Below, in pieces: positions 7,265 through 15,688 of a stretch of DNA of 51,462 bases. This stretch comes from Streptomyces globisporus (GTDB taxonomy: Bacteria; Actinomycetota; Actinomycetes; Streptomycetales; Streptomycetaceae). Where the stretch lies: positions 1-51,462 of the forward strand of contig NZ_QWFA01000014.1 of NCBI RefSeq assembly GCF_003501885.1, given 5' to 3'. Each line of letters opens with the position of its first letter. The stretch's first letter is position 1. A model generated the notes under the pieces. It did no database searches and was not told the origin of the DNA. It worked only from the letters and a program-made list of their open reading frames with translations. Position numbers and translations under genes: made by a program.

Positions 7265-7837
7265 ATGATCGAGATTCCGTCCGACCTTCACCCGGACCTC
7301 GTCCCGCTGGCCTTCCTCCTCGGCAACTGGGCGGGCGCGGGCGTGTCCGACTTCCCCGGCGCCGAGAAGTGCAACTTCGGCCAGGAAGTCACCTTCAGCC
7401 ACGACGGCCGGGACTTCCTGGAGTACGTCTCCCACACCTGGGTCCTGGACGAAGAGGGCAAGCAGGTTCGGCCGCTGGAGACCGAGAGCGGCTACTGGCG
7501 CATCGACAAGGACCGCAAGGTCGAGGTCGTCATGTCCCGCGACCAGGGCGTCATCGAGATCTGGTATGGCGAGCTTGCCGACCAGAAGCCGCAGATCGAC
7601 CTGGTCACCGACGCGGTCGCCCGTACGGCGGCCTCCGGCCCGTACAGCGGTGGCAAGCGGCTCTACGGGTACGTCAACAGCGACCTCATGTGGGTCGGCG
7701 AGAAGGCCACCCCCGACGTCGAACTGCGCCCGTACATGTCGGCGCACCTGAAGAAGGTCGTCACCCCCGAGGAGGTCGCCGAGATGGCGCGGAACCTCGA
7801 GGACATGCCGGACGACGGCATCGCCTTCTTCAAGTAG
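7265..7837 (+). CDS. Nitrobindin-family heme-binding protein (FABP-like)
   Basis: 190 residues. The lipocalin-like barrel signature F-L-L-G-N-W-A-G-A-G-V lies near residue 18. The C-terminal H-L-K-K-V element carries the histidine that would be the proximal heme ligand in this family (DUF1794, THAP4-like). Bacterial nitrobindins bind ferric heme and react with nitric oxide or peroxynitrite in the cytoplasm; that role is known for the family, not shown here. It sits immediately upstream of nur, an arrangement seen in other streptomycetes. Confidence 0.85.
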   Translation: MIEIPSDLHPDLVPLAFLLGNWAGAGVSDFPGAEKCNFGQEVTFSHDGRDFLEYVSHTWVLDEEGKQVRPLETESGYWRIDKDRKVEVVMSRDQGVIEIWYGELADQKPQIDLVTDAVARTAASGPYSGGKRLYGYVNSDLMWVGEKATPDVELRPYMSAHLKKVVTPEEVAEMARNLEDMPDDGIAFFK

Positions 7838-7872
7838 AGCTCAGGGAACACGGGACCCGGCCGGGGTTTGAC

Positions 7873-7896
7873 CACACGCCCTAGACTGGGCGTGTG
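7873..7896 (+). promoter_or_regulatory. Promoter palindrome of nur covering -10 and start codon
   Basis: CACACGCCC (7873-7881) and GGGCGTGTG (7888-7896) form a perfect 9-bp inverted repeat whose 6-base centre is the -10 box TAGACT (7882-7887). The box ends six bases before the GTG at 7894, so the mRNA is probably leaderless. A protein bound here would block RNA polymerase directly; autoregulation is inferred. Confidence 0.5.
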
Positions 7897-8352
7897 GTGA
7901 CCACCGACTGGAAGACCGACCTCCGGCAGCGCGGCTACCGGCTGACGCCCCAGCGGCAGCTCGTCCTGGAGGCGGTCGACGCCCTGGAGCACGGCACTCC
8001 GGACGACATCCTGTGCGAGGTGCGCAAGACGGCGTCCGGCGTGAACATCTCCACCGTGTACCGGACCCTGGAGCTCCTGGAGGAGCTCGGGCTCGTCAGC
8101 CACACGCATCTCGGCCACGGCGCCCCGTCGTACCACCTCGCCGACCGGCACCACCACATCCACCTGGTCTGCCGGGACTGCAAGGGCGTCATCGAGGCGG
8201 ACCTCTCCGTCGTCACCGAGTTCACGCGGAAGCTGCGCGCCGACTTCGGCTTCGACACCGACATGAAGCACTTCGCGATCTTCGGCCGCTGCGCGGACTG
8301 CACGGCGGCGAAGGCGCAGGACGCCGCGAAGGACACCGCCGCCAAGTCGTAG
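7894..8352 (+). CDS. nur: Fur-family regulator, nickel-type (Nur)
   Basis: 152 residues, usual Fur length. An N-terminal winged helix (about 10-80) with R-G-Y-R-L-T-P-Q-R and V-N-I-S-T-V-Y-R-T-L-E-L-L recognition elements is followed by a dimerisation and metal domain with the His-rich D-R-H-H-H-I-H-L-V-C and two CxxC pairs (C-R-D-C, C-A-D-C) for structural zinc. In Streptomyces the Fur paralog at this locus, between nitrobindin and ygfZ genes, is Nur, which represses nickel uptake and sodF when nickel is present. The Nur assignment over Fur or Zur rests on context. Its TAG stop lies inside the next gene's -10 box. Confidence 0.82.
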   Translation: MVTTDWKTDLRQRGYRLTPQRQLVLEAVDALEHGTPDDILCEVRKTASGVNISTVYRTLELLEELGLVSHTHLGHGAPSYHLADRHHHIHLVCRDCKGVIEADLSVVTEFTRKLRADFGFDTDMKHFAIFGRCADCTAAKAQDAAKDTAAKS

Positions 8353-8361
8353 GCTGGGCGC
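8350..8361 (+). promoter_or_regulatory. -10 box of ygfZ built on the nur stop codon
   Basis: TAGGCT (8350-8355) ends six bases before the ATG at 8362, predicting a leaderless mRNA. Its first three bases are the TAG stop codon of nur. Confidence 0.5.
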
Positions 8362-9327
8362 ATGAAGAGCCCCCTGCTGTCCCTGCCCGGCGCCGTCCCC
8401 GCCGAAGGCCGCGACGAAGGTGTCGCCGCGCACTACGGCGACCTGTTCCGCGAGCAACGCGCCCTCGCCGACGGCAACGGCTTCGTCGACCTCTCCCACC
8501 GGGGCGTCGTCACCGTCACCGGCGACGACCGGCTGAGCTGGCTGCACCTGCTGCTCACCCAGCACGTCAGCGACCTCGCCCCGCACCAGGCCACCGAGGC
8601 CCTCATCCTCTCCGCCAACGGGCACATCGAACACGCCATGTATCTGGTGGACGACGGCACGACGGTGTGGATGCACGTCGAACCCGACACCCAGGCCGAT
8701 CTGATCGCCTACCTGGAGTCGATGAAGTTCTTCTACCGGGTCGAGGTCGCCGACCGCACCGCGGACATCGCCGTCGTCCACCTCCCGGCCGGCTCCATCG
8801 CCCAGGCCCCGGAGGGGGTGACCGTACGGGAGACCCCGCAGGGCCGGGACCTGTTCCTGCCGCGCGAGGATCTGGAGGCGTTCGCCGCCGCCCACGGGCC
8901 GGCCGCCGGGATCCTGGCGTACGAGGCGCTGCGCGTAGAGGGGCACCGGCCGCGCGTCGGCTTCGAGACCGACCACCGCACCATCCCGCACGAGCTGGGC
9001 TGGATCGGCACCGCCGTCCACCTCCAGAAGGGCTGCTACCGGGGCCAGGAGACCGTGGCCCGCGTCCACAACCTGGGGAAGCCGCCGCGCCGCCTCGTCT
9101 TCCTCCACCTGGACGGCAGCGAGGTGCACCTGCCCGGCCACGGCACGCCGGTCCGGCTGGCCGCCGACGGCCAGGAGGGCCGCCAGCTCGGCTTCATCAC
9201 CACCTCGGCCCGCCACCACGAGCTGGGCCCGATCGCCCTGGCCCTGGTCAAGCGGAACGTGGCCGTCGACGCGGAGCTGATCGCCGGGGACACGGCGGCC
9301 GCCCAGGAGACGGTCGTCGAGCCGTAG
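8362..9327 (+). CDS. ygfZ: YgfZ/GcvT-like folate-binding Fe-S maintenance protein
   Basis: 321 residues. The GcvT-like tetrahydrofolate-binding fold carries the YgfZ signature K-G-C-Y-R-G-Q-E-T-V near residue 227, whose Cys is conserved. Family members use folate to support maturation or repair of particular iron-sulfur enzymes in the cytoplasm. It is not glycine-cleavage T protein: it is shorter and has the YgfZ motif. It converges on dtd with only 24 bp between the stops. Confidence 0.88.
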   Translation: MKSPLLSLPGAVPAEGRDEGVAAHYGDLFREQRALADGNGFVDLSHRGVVTVTGDDRLSWLHLLLTQHVSDLAPHQATEALILSANGHIEHAMYLVDDGTTVWMHVEPDTQADLIAYLESMKFFYRVEVADRTADIAVVHLPAGSIAQAPEGVTVRETPQGRDLFLPREDLEAFAAAHGPAAGILAYEALRVEGHRPRVGFETDHRTIPHELGWIGTAVHLQKGCYRGQETVARVHNLGKPPRRLVFLHLDGSEVHLPGHGTPVRLAADGQEGRQLGFITTSARHHELGPIALALVKRNVAVDAELIAGDTAAAQETVVEP

Positions 9328-9351
9328 GAACCCTGTTCCGACGGCGTACGG

Positions 9352-9801
9352 CTACACCTCGACGATCACCGTGAACGGGCCGTGGTTCGTGAGCGAGACG
9401 CGCATGTCCGCTCCGAACCGGCCCGTCTCCACGTGCGCCCCGAGCGCCCGCAGCTGGGCCACCACCTCGTCCACCAGCGGCTCGGCGACCTCGCCCGGCG
9501 CGGCGGCGTTCCAGGTGGGCCGGCGCCCCTTGCGGGCGTCCCCGTAGAGAGTGAACTGAGAAATCACCAGGAGGGGCGCATTCACGTCGGAACAGGACTT
9601 CTCGCCCTCCAGGATGCGCACCGACCAGAGCTTGCGGGCCAGCTGCGCCGCCTTCTCGGGGGTGTCGTCATGGGTGACCCCGACCAGCACACACAGGCCC
9701 TCGCCGACGATCTCCCCGACGACTCCGGGGGCCGAGGGGTCGTCCGTCGCGCCGGCGACGGAGACGCTCGCGCCATCCACTCTCTGTACCACTGCACGCA
9801 T
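9352..9801 (-). CDS. dtd: D-aminoacyl-tRNA deacylase
   Basis: 149 residues with M-R-A-V-V-Q-R-V at the N-terminus, the active-site S-Q-F-T-L-Y-G-D motif, and the C-terminal N-H-G-P-F-T (usually N-x-G-P-V-T). It hydrolyses D-amino acids wrongly attached to tRNA. The start is the canonical M-R-A-V-V-Q. A TAGGTT box on the minus strand (9814 to 9809) ends seven bases upstream, so the mRNA is probably leaderless. A 20-residue insertion after the first 13 residues (A-T-D-D-P-S-A-P) is seen in other streptomycetes. Confidence 0.93.
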   Translation of the reverse strand: MRAVVQRVDGASVSVAGATDDPSAPGVVGEIVGEGLCVLVGVTHDDTPEKAAQLARKLWSVRILEGEKSCSDVNAPLLVISQFTLYGDARKGRRPTWNAAAPGEVAEPLVDEVVAQLRALGAHVETGRFGADMRVSLTNHGPFTVIVEV

Positions 9802-9808
9802 ACAGACC

Positions 9809-9814
9809 AACCTA
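9809..9814 (-). promoter_or_regulatory. -10 box of dtd
   Basis: TAGGTT on the minus strand, seven bases before the ATG at 9801. Confidence 0.45.
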
Positions 9815-9916
9815 TCTTGGGCTGAACGGGTACAGAGCACCTGCGTCGGCCCCTCGCGGGGTGGCACGATGCACGATGTCGGTGTGCCGACGCACCGGTC
9901 GAGGGGACGGAACAGC

Positions 9917-10570
9917 ATGAGTACATATGGAGCCGGACAATCTCCCGGTGCCGTACCGGGCGCACGTCACCGCGCCGGCACCCTGCGGTCACCCGTACAG
10001 CGCAGTCTGCCGGGACAGGGTCCCGTACTGCCACCCGCCACGCCCGCCACCGCCACCGTGCCGGAGCAGGCCGGCGGCGACGCGGGGTTCGGCGGGCTGC
10101 GACTGCCGGAGCTGCGGACGCTGCGCCGGGAGGCCCAGCGCGACGAGGCCGATCTCAGTTACGTACGCCGGCTCGTACAGGGCCGGATCGACATCCTCCG
10201 GGCCGAACTGGCCCGCCGCCGGGACCCGCAGGCGCCGGTCGAGGACGCCGCGGTGGTCGACCGGCTCTCGGAGATCCTGGCCGACACCCCGTCCCGGCAC
10301 CGCACCTCCGCCCGGCACGTCACGCTGACAACGCCGCGCGGCGACGAGTTCCGGCAGCTCGCCGCCGAGAACCTCGCCGAGGTCGAGCTGTCCGACCTGG
10401 ACGCCCGGACGGACGAAGAGCTGCACACCGCGATGGGCCGGCTCGTCCGTTACGAACAGCAGGTCTCCCGGCGCCGTCACGAGCTCCAGCGCACGGCCGA
10501 CGATTGCGGCGCGGAGATCGCCCGCAGGTACCGTGACGGGGAAGCACAAGTGGACGACCTGCTCGCCTGA
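9917..10570 (+). CDS. rsiG: RsiG, c-di-GMP-dependent anti-sigma factor of WhiG
   Basis: 217 residues. Two antiparallel helices each carry the cyclic-di-GMP signature E(X)3S(X)2R(X)3Q(X)3D: E77-S81-R84-Q88-D92 and E180-S184-R187-Q191-D195. Both are exact. In Streptomyces, RsiG loaded with a c-di-GMP dimer binds and silences the sporulation sigma factor WhiG, delaying differentiation until c-di-GMP falls. The N-terminal 60 residues are disordered, Pro/Gly/Ala-rich. The ATG at 9917 has a GGGGACGG ribosome site; upstream in-frame codons overlap dtd and are not needed. Its partner whiG is not in this window. Confidence 0.9.
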   Translation: MSTYGAGQSPGAVPGARHRAGTLRSPVQRSLPGQGPVLPPATPATATVPEQAGGDAGFGGLRLPELRTLRREAQRDEADLSYVRRLVQGRIDILRAELARRRDPQAPVEDAAVVDRLSEILADTPSRHRTSARHVTLTTPRGDEFRQLAAENLAEVELSDLDARTDEELHTAMGRLVRYEQQVSRRRHELQRTADDCGAEIARRYRDGEAQVDDLLA

Positions 10571-10576
10571 AGCGAC

Positions 10577-10615
10577 CCTTCCGGGCGCGGGTCCCGCACC
10601 CCCGTCCCCGGAAGG
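10577..10615 (+). terminator. Hairpin between rsiG and the asparaginase gene
   Basis: CCTTCCGGG (10577-10585) / CCCGGAAGG (10607-10615) with an inner GCGGG/CCCGC stem. The right arm also supplies the GGAAGG ribosome site of the asparaginase, so it could act as terminator or occlude translation. Confidence 0.35.
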
Positions 10616-10621
10616 TCACCC

Positions 10622-11608
10622 ATGACGTCGAGCGACGCCCCGTCCGCCATATCCTCCGCCCCGGCGGCCGCCCCGCCCGTCCTGGCCGAGGTCGTGCGCT
10701 CCGGGTTCACCGAGGGCCACCACCGGGGGTCGCTGGTCCTGCTGGCCGCCGACGGCAGCGTGGAGCGGGCGATCGGCGATCCGGCGGCACCGGTCTTCCC
10801 CCGGTCCTCCAACAAGCCGATGCAGGCCGCCGCGATCCTGCGGGCCGGCCTCGACCTGGCGGGCGAACGGCTGGCGCTGGCCGCCGCGAGCCACTCCGGG
10901 GAGCCCTTCCACCTCGACCTCGCGCGGAAGATGCTCGCCGAGCACGGACTGAGCCCCGCCGACCTCCGGACCCCGCCCGACCTGCCGCTGGACCCGGTCG
11001 AGGCGGAGACGTACCTCGCGGCCGGGAACGTACGCGAGCGGATCACGATGAACTGCTCCGGCAAGCACGCGGCGATGCTCGCCGTCTGCGTCCGCAACGG
11101 CTGGGACACCGCCACCTACCTCGACCCCGCCCACCCCCTCCAGCAGCTCGTCGGCCAGGTCGTCGCCGAGGCCGCGGGCGAGCCCGTCGCGGCGGTCGGC
11201 ACGGACGGCTGCGGGGCCCCGCTGATGGCGATCGGGCTGACCGGCCTGGCCCGCGCCTTCCGCTCCTTCGTGCTCGCGGAGCCCGGGAGCGCCGAGCGCC
11301 GGGTCGCGGACGCGATGCGCGCCCACCCGGAGTACGTCGCGGGCACCCGGCGCCCCGACACCTGGCTGATGCGCGAGGTGCCCGGGACGCTCTCCAAGAT
11401 GGGAGCCGAGGCGGTCCAGGCGGTCGCCCTGGCCGACGGGCGGGCCCTCGCCTTCAAGATCGACGACGGATCGGCCCGGGCGCTCGGCCCGGTGCTCGCC
11501 CGCGCCCTGGAGCTGCTGGGCGTGGACGCCCCGGTGGTCTTCAGGATCGGACGTTCGCCGCTGCTCGGCGGGGCGGCCGAGGTCGGGGAAATTCGCGCGA
11601 CATTCTGA
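10622..11608 (+). CDS. L-asparaginase, Rhizobium etli type (asparaginase II family)
   Basis: 328 residues. Carries the serine-lysine pair of this class in R-S62-S-N-K65-P-M and the metal-site motif N-C-S-G-K-H-A-A-M with a second Cys in T-D-G-C-G-A-P, matching the Cys-Lys-Cys zinc ligands of the R. etli enzyme. It hydrolyses asparagine to aspartate and ammonia, probably in the cytoplasm as there is no signal peptide. This family is unrelated to E. coli AnsA/AnsB. The ribosome site GGAAGG lies nine bases upstream of the ATG. Confidence 0.87.
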   Translation: MTSSDAPSAISSAPAAAPPVLAEVVRSGFTEGHHRGSLVLLAADGSVERAIGDPAAPVFPRSSNKPMQAAAILRAGLDLAGERLALAAASHSGEPFHLDLARKMLAEHGLSPADLRTPPDLPLDPVEAETYLAAGNVRERITMNCSGKHAAMLAVCVRNGWDTATYLDPAHPLQQLVGQVVAEAAGEPVAAVGTDGCGAPLMAIGLTGLARAFRSFVLAEPGSAERRVADAMRAHPEYVAGTRRPDTWLMREVPGTLSKMGAEAVQAVALADGRALAFKIDDGSARALGPVLARALELLGVDAPVVFRIGRSPLLGGAAEVGEIRATF

Positions 11609-11620
11609 ACCGTGCCTGCC

Positions 11621-11632
11621 TAGCGTGGAGGG
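11621..11632 (+). promoter_or_regulatory. -10 box of the Eis-like gene
   Basis: TAGCGT (11621-11626), six bases before the ATG at 11633. GGAGGG fills the gap, so translation could use either a leaderless or a short-leader message. Confidence 0.4.
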
Positions 11633-12889
11633 ATGAGCCTTGATGTCCGCCCCGTCACTCCGTCCGAGATCGCCGACTGGATGAAGGCGGTGGGCACCGG
11701 CTTCCTGACCCCCGCCGCCGAGAAGCCGGGTGAGGAGCTGGTCGCCGACCGGTTCGGGCACACGGACCTCTCCCGTATGCAGGGAGTCTTCGACGACGGG
11801 CGGTGCGTGGCGACGTTCCGCTCGTTCGCCCAGCAGCTGACCGTGGTCGGCGGGGCCACCGTGACGGCCGACGCGGTCACCGGCGTGACCGTGTCGCCCA
11901 CGCACCGCCGGCGCGGACTGCTCAGCCGGATGATGGCCACGGACCTGGCGGCGGCCAAGGAGCGCGGCGAGGTGGTCGCCTCGCTGATCGCCGCCGAGTA
12001 CCCGATCTACGGGCGGTACGGCTTCGGCCCCGCCTCCTGGACCGCCGAGTGGGAGATCGCGGTGCACCGCGCCGGGCTCGACCCGCGCCGCTCCGGGCAG
12101 CCGGCGGGCGGCGGCCGCGTCGAGATGGTCGACGGCGCCGACGTCCGCAAGACCGGCCCCGAGGTGCATGCCGCGCTGGCGGCCCGGCAGCCCGGCATCG
12201 TCGGCCGCGGTGAGCGCTGGTGGCGGACGCGCACGGGGGTCGCGCCCCGGGCGGAGCACGAGACCTGGACCGAGCCGTTCTACGTGGTGCACCGCGCCGC
12301 GAACGGCGAGGCCGACGGCCTGCTGGTGTACGGCGTGGACGACAAGTGGGGCGACTCCAAGCAGCCGCTGAACACCGCTTCCGTACGGGACATGATCGCG
12401 CTGAACCCGGCGGCGGAGCGGGCTCTGTGGCACTACCTCTGCTCGGTGGACTGGATCACCACGGTCCGCTCGGGCTACCGCGCCCCCGACGACCTGCTCC
12501 CGCTGCTGCTCCCCGATCCGCGTGCGGCCCGCATGGTCACCCACGCGGACTGGCTGTGGCTGCGGATGCTGGACGTGCCGCGCGCCCTGGAGGCCCGTAC
12601 GTACGCCGTCGGGGCCTCGCTCGTCCTCGACGTCCGGGACGCGGCGGGCCTGGCCGGGGGCCGCTTCCTGCTGGACGCCTCGGACTCCGGCGCCCGCTGC
12701 ACCCCCACCACCCGGAGCGCCGATCTCGCCCTGGACGTGGCGGAGCTGTCCACGCTGTACCTGGGCGACGAGTCCGTGCGGCGGCTGGTGGACCTGGGCC
12801 GGGTGGAGGAGCTGCGGCCGGGTGCGGCGACGACGGCGGACGCGGTGTTCCGTACGGGCCGGCGGCCGTGGTGCCCGGACGTGTTCTGA
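11633..12889 (+). CDS. Eis-like GNAT N-acetyltransferase
   Basis: 418 residues in the Eis three-part layout: a GNAT domain with [17 protein letters not shown] (acetyl-CoA P-loop, about 85-101) and [12 protein letters not shown]; a second, degenerate GNAT domain; and a sterol-carrier-like C-terminal domain ending in D-V-F, whose terminal carboxylate is catalytic in this family. Eis proteins multi-acetylate amines such as aminoglycosides and lysine side chains as hexamers; substrate here is unknown. It converges on the ABC exporter operon with about 30 bp between. Confidence 0.88.
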   Translation: MSLDVRPVTPSEIADWMKAVGTGFLTPAAEKPGEELVADRFGHTDLSRMQGVFDDGRCVATFRSFAQQLTVVGGATVTADAVTGVTVSPTHRRRGLLSRMMATDLAAAKERGEVVASLIAAEYPIYGRYGFGPASWTAEWEIAVHRAGLDPRRSGQPAGGGRVEMVDGADVRKTGPEVHAALAARQPGIVGRGERWWRTRTGVAPRAEHETWTEPFYVVHRAANGEADGLLVYGVDDKWGDSKQPLNTASVRDMIALNPAAERALWHYLCSVDWITTVRSGYRAPDDLLPLLLPDPRAARMVTHADWLWLRMLDVPRALEARTYAVGASLVLDVRDAAGLAGGRFLLDASDSGARCTPTTRSADLALDVAELSTLYLGDESVRRLVDLGRVEELRPGAATTADAVFRTGRRPWCPDVF

Positions 12890-12920
12890 GCGGTCCGGGT
12901 CACGTGCCCGTGCCCCGGGG

Positions 12921-13754
12921 TCAGCGCGTCCGGATCCGGAACAGCGTCCCCGAGGCGCCGACCGCGACCGCGAGCATCCCCGCCGCCCAGGCGAGCGCGA
13001 TCCAGGGGGTGTTGCCCACGCCCTGGCCGAGCAGCAGTCCGCGCAGCGACTCGATGGCCGGGGTGATCGGCTGGTGGTCGGCGAAGCCGTGCAGCCAGTC
13101 CGGCATGTTCTCGGTCGGGACGAACGCGCTGCTCGGGTAGGGCAGGAACGACATGAAGAACGTGAAGCCGCTGGCCGCCTCGGGGGTCCGGGCCAGCAGG
13201 CCGATCGCCGCCGAGATCCACGACAGGGCCACGATGTAGGCCACCAGCACGGCGCCGACCACGAGCCAGCCGCTCCAGGAGGCGGCGGGCCGGAAGCCGA
13301 TGAGCAGCGCGACGCCGAAGACCAGGGCGGTGGAGCAGAGGTTGCGGACGGTGCTGGCCGCCACATGTCCGGCCAGCACGGGCGTACCGCCCACGTCCAG
13401 GGAGCGGAAGCGGTCGATGATGCCGCCCTTCATGTCCTCGCTGACGGCGGTGGCGGTGGTCGCGGCGCCGAACCCGGCGGACAGGAGCAGGACGCCCGGG
13501 ACGACGTACATGACGTACGAGTCGTAGTCCGTCCCGGTGTCGATCGCGCCGCCGAAGAAGTAGACGAAGATCAGCATCATCATGATCGGCAGGGCCAGGG
13601 ACGTGATCAGCGCGTCGATGTTGCGGCTGCTGATGCGCAGGGCGCGGGCGGCCATGACGGCGGTGTGGGTGAAGGGGCCGGGCCCGCGTCCGGGAGTGTG
13701 GGCCCGCTCGGGGAGCCGGTCCGTGCCTCTGTGTCGAACGGCGGTGTCAGACAT
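12921..13754 (-). CDS. ABC-2 exporter permease (DrrB-like)
   Basis: 277 residues. Six predicted membrane helices with the DrrB pattern: a first helix after A-R-A-L-R-I-S-S-R-N-I-D, F-F-G-G-A-I in the first loop, a conserved E-D-M-K-G-G-I-I-D-R-F-R-S-L cytoplasmic coupling segment near residue 107, and F-L-P-Y-P-S-S-A-F-V-P near 210. It pairs with the ATPase encoded just upstream; start and stop overlap by 8 bp. Systems of this type export drugs, antibiotics or lipids. Expression is probably controlled by the divergent TetR gene. Confidence 0.9.
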   Translation of the reverse strand: MSDTAVRHRGTDRLPERAHTPGRGPGPFTHTAVMAARALRISSRNIDALITSLALPIMMMLIFVYFFGGAIDTGTDYDSYVMYVVPGVLLLSAGFGAATTATAVSEDMKGGIIDRFRSLDVGGTPVLAGHVAASTVRNLCSTALVFGVALLIGFRPAASWSGWLVVGAVLVAYIVALSWISAAIGLLARTPEAASGFTFFMSFLPYPSSAFVPTENMPDWLHGFADHQPITPAIESLRGLLLGQGVGNTPWIALAWAAGMLAVAVGASGTLFRIRTR

Positions 13755-14748
13755 GGGCGGATGCCTCCGGAGTCGTGGGCGCGTTCGGCGTCGGGGTGTT
13801 CGACGTCAGGGCCAGGAAGACGTCGTCGAGGGTCACGCTGTGCAGGCCGAAGCGTTCGATCTCGCGGCCGGCCGGGTCGATCTCGTCGAGCAGGGCGCGC
13901 ACCTGGGCCGCCGATCCGTCGGTGGGGATGCCGAGCGTCAGGGTCTCGGGGGAGTGGTGGACGGCCCGGCCGGCGAGCTTCATATAGGCCTCCTGGCTGG
14001 TGAGGACCAGGTCGAGGCGGTGGCCGCCGACGCGGGACTTGAGGTCGGCCGCGGTGCCCTCGGCGGCGATCCGGCCCCGGTTCAGCAGGGCGATCCGGCC
14101 GGCGAGGCGGTCGGCCTCCTCCAGGTACTGGGTGGTGAGCAGGACGGTCGCCCCGCGTGCGGCCAGCTCGCGGACGGCCTCCCAGAGCTCCTGACGGCTG
14201 CGCGGGTCGAGGCCGGTGGTCGGCTCGTCCAGGAAGAACACCCCGGGCTCCGGCGATCCGACGAGTCCGGCGGCCAGGTCGAGCCGGCGGCGCATCCCCC
14301 CGGAGTACGTACGGACGGGGCGACGGGCGGCCGCGGTGAGGTCGAAGCGCTCCAGCAGCTCCGCCGCCCGGCGCCGCGCGGCGGCCCGGGGCTGCCCGGT
14401 GAGCCGGGCCATCATCCGCAGGTTCTCCTCGCCGGTCTGGGTCTCGTCGACGGCGGCGAACTGGCCGGTGAGGCTGATGGAGCGGCGTACCGCGCTCCGG
14501 CCGGCGACGACGTCGTACCCCGCGACCCGGGCGGTGCCGGAGTCGGCCTCGGTCAGCGTCGCGAGGATCCGCACGGTGGTGGTCTTGCCCGCGCCGTTCG
14601 GCCCGAGCAGGGCGAAGACGGTGCCGCGCTCGATCCGGAGATCGATGCCGTCGAGAACCCGGACGGCGGGCTTTCCGTAGGACTTGGTGAGGCCGTACGC
14701 CTCGATGGTGGCGGCGGAGTCTCCGCCCGGGCGGATCGGGTCGGTCAT
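13747..14748 (-). CDS. ABC exporter ATPase (DrrA-like)
   Basis: 333 residues. Walker A G-P-N-G-A-G-K-T-T near residue 50, signature Y-S-G-G-M-R-R-R-L, Walker B V-F-F-L-D-E-P-T-T-G-L-D, H-loop replaced by Q in L-L-T-T-Q-Y-L-E-E-A as in DrrA proteins, and a DrrA C-terminal domain with L-D-D-V-F-L-A-L-T near the end. It energises the permease encoded downstream. The ATG at 14748 has an AGGGGG ribosome site; the frame stays open far upstream, across the TetR gene, but that extension is antisense noise. Two palindromes lie directly upstream. Confidence 0.92.
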   Translation of the reverse strand: MTDPIRPGGDSAATIEAYGLTKSYGKPAVRVLDGIDLRIERGTVFALLGPNGAGKTTTVRILATLTEADSGTARVAGYDVVAGRSAVRRSISLTGQFAAVDETQTGEENLRMMARLTGQPRAAARRRAAELLERFDLTAAARRPVRTYSGGMRRRLDLAAGLVGSPEPGVFFLDEPTTGLDPRSRQELWEAVRELAARGATVLLTTQYLEEADRLAGRIALLNRGRIAAEGTAADLKSRVGGHRLDLVLTSQEAYMKLAGRAVHHSPETLTLGIPTDGSAAQVRALLDEIDPAGREIERFGLHSVTLDDVFLALTSNTPTPNAPTTPEASAHV

Positions 14749-14764
14749 GTCCGGACCCCCTTCT

Positions 14765-14801
14765 GCGTATGACATACGCGTTATTGCGTAAGCCTTACGC
14801 A
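14765..14801. promoter_or_regulatory. Twin palindromic operators between exporter and TetR genes
   Basis: Two similar palindromes: GCGTAT-GAC-ATACGC (14765-14779) and TGCGTAA-GCC-TTACGCA (14785-14801), centres 21 bp apart, about two helical turns. A forward promoter TTGCGT (14784-14789), 16 bp, TAGGAT (14806-14811) overlaps the second palindrome. This is the expected layout for a TetR repressor controlling the exporter and itself. Confidence 0.7.
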
Positions 14802-14880
14802 TCTCTAGGATGGGGTCAAGGCGTACGCGGGCACGGGGCAGGGCGCCGGGCAGGGCCGGGAGCCGGGCGAAGGGGATGCG

Positions 14881-15663
14881 GTGGCGGAGAAGAGCAGCTC
14901 GGGCGGCGGTGACCTGCCGGCCAGCCTGGAGGCGGCCTGGGGGCTGCGGGCCCGCCCGGCGAAGGGCCCGAAGCCCGGCCTGAGCCTGGAGAGGATCGTG
15001 GCCGCGGCGGTGGACGTCGCGTCGGCCGACGGGCTCGCGGCCGTGTCGATGGGCCGGGTCGCCCAGGAGGTCGGCGCCTCCACGATGTCGCTGTACCGGT
15101 ACGTCTCCGCCAAGGACGAGCTGTACGTCCTGATGCAGGAGGCCGCCTTCGGCCCCCCGGAACCGCTGTCCGCCCTGGAGTCCGGCGCAAGCTGGCGGGA
15201 GGCGCTCGCCGAGTGGGCGTCCGCGCAGCGGGACCGGCTCCACGCCCACCTCTGGCTGCTCCGGATCCCCGTCGGGGGCCCGCCCGCGACCCCGAACTCG
15301 CTGGCCTGGTGGGAGCAGGGGATCCAGGCCCTGGAGGGCAGCGGGCTCGACGAGGGCGACAAGACCTCGGTGGTCCTCCTGGTCTCCAACTTCGTCCGCA
15401 GCGAGGCGCTCCTGATGGCCGACCTGGCCGCCGCGGTGACCGCGCGCGGGGCGTCGCCCGACGAAGTGACCGCGTCCTACGAGCGCACCCTCAAGCGCCT
15501 CGTCGACCCCGTCCGGCACCCCGGGATCTCCCGGCTGCTGGAGTCCGGGGCGATGAGCGAGCCGGACGACCCGGACTACGAGTTCACCTTCGGGCTGGAG
15601 CGGCTGCTGGACGGGGTGGAGGCGCTGATCCGCAAGATGGACGGCGGCGTCAAGTCCGCTTGA
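14881..15663 (+). CDS. TetR-family repressor of the adjacent exporter
   Basis: 260 residues. An N-terminal helix-turn-helix (about 38-85) with I-V-A-A-A-V-D-V-A-S-A-D-G and V-G-A-S-T-M-S-L-Y-R-Y-V-S-A-K-D-E-L, and a longer TetR_C-type ligand and dimer domain with W-R-E-A-L-A-E-W-A near residue 102. GTG start with AAGGGG upstream. Divergence from the DrrAB-like operon across two palindromes makes exporter control very likely. The inducer is unknown; it may be a substrate of the pump. Confidence 0.88.
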   Translation: MAEKSSSGGGDLPASLEAAWGLRARPAKGPKPGLSLERIVAAAVDVASADGLAAVSMGRVAQEVGASTMSLYRYVSAKDELYVLMQEAAFGPPEPLSALESGASWREALAEWASAQRDRLHAHLWLLRIPVGGPPATPNSLAWWEQGIQALEGSGLDEGDKTSVVLLVSNFVRSEALLMADLAAAVTARGASPDEVTASYERTLKRLVDPVRHPGISRLLESGAMSEPDDPDYEFTFGLERLLDGVEALIRKMDGGVKSA

Positions 15664-15688
15664 GGCGGGGCGCGTACGCTTCATGGTC

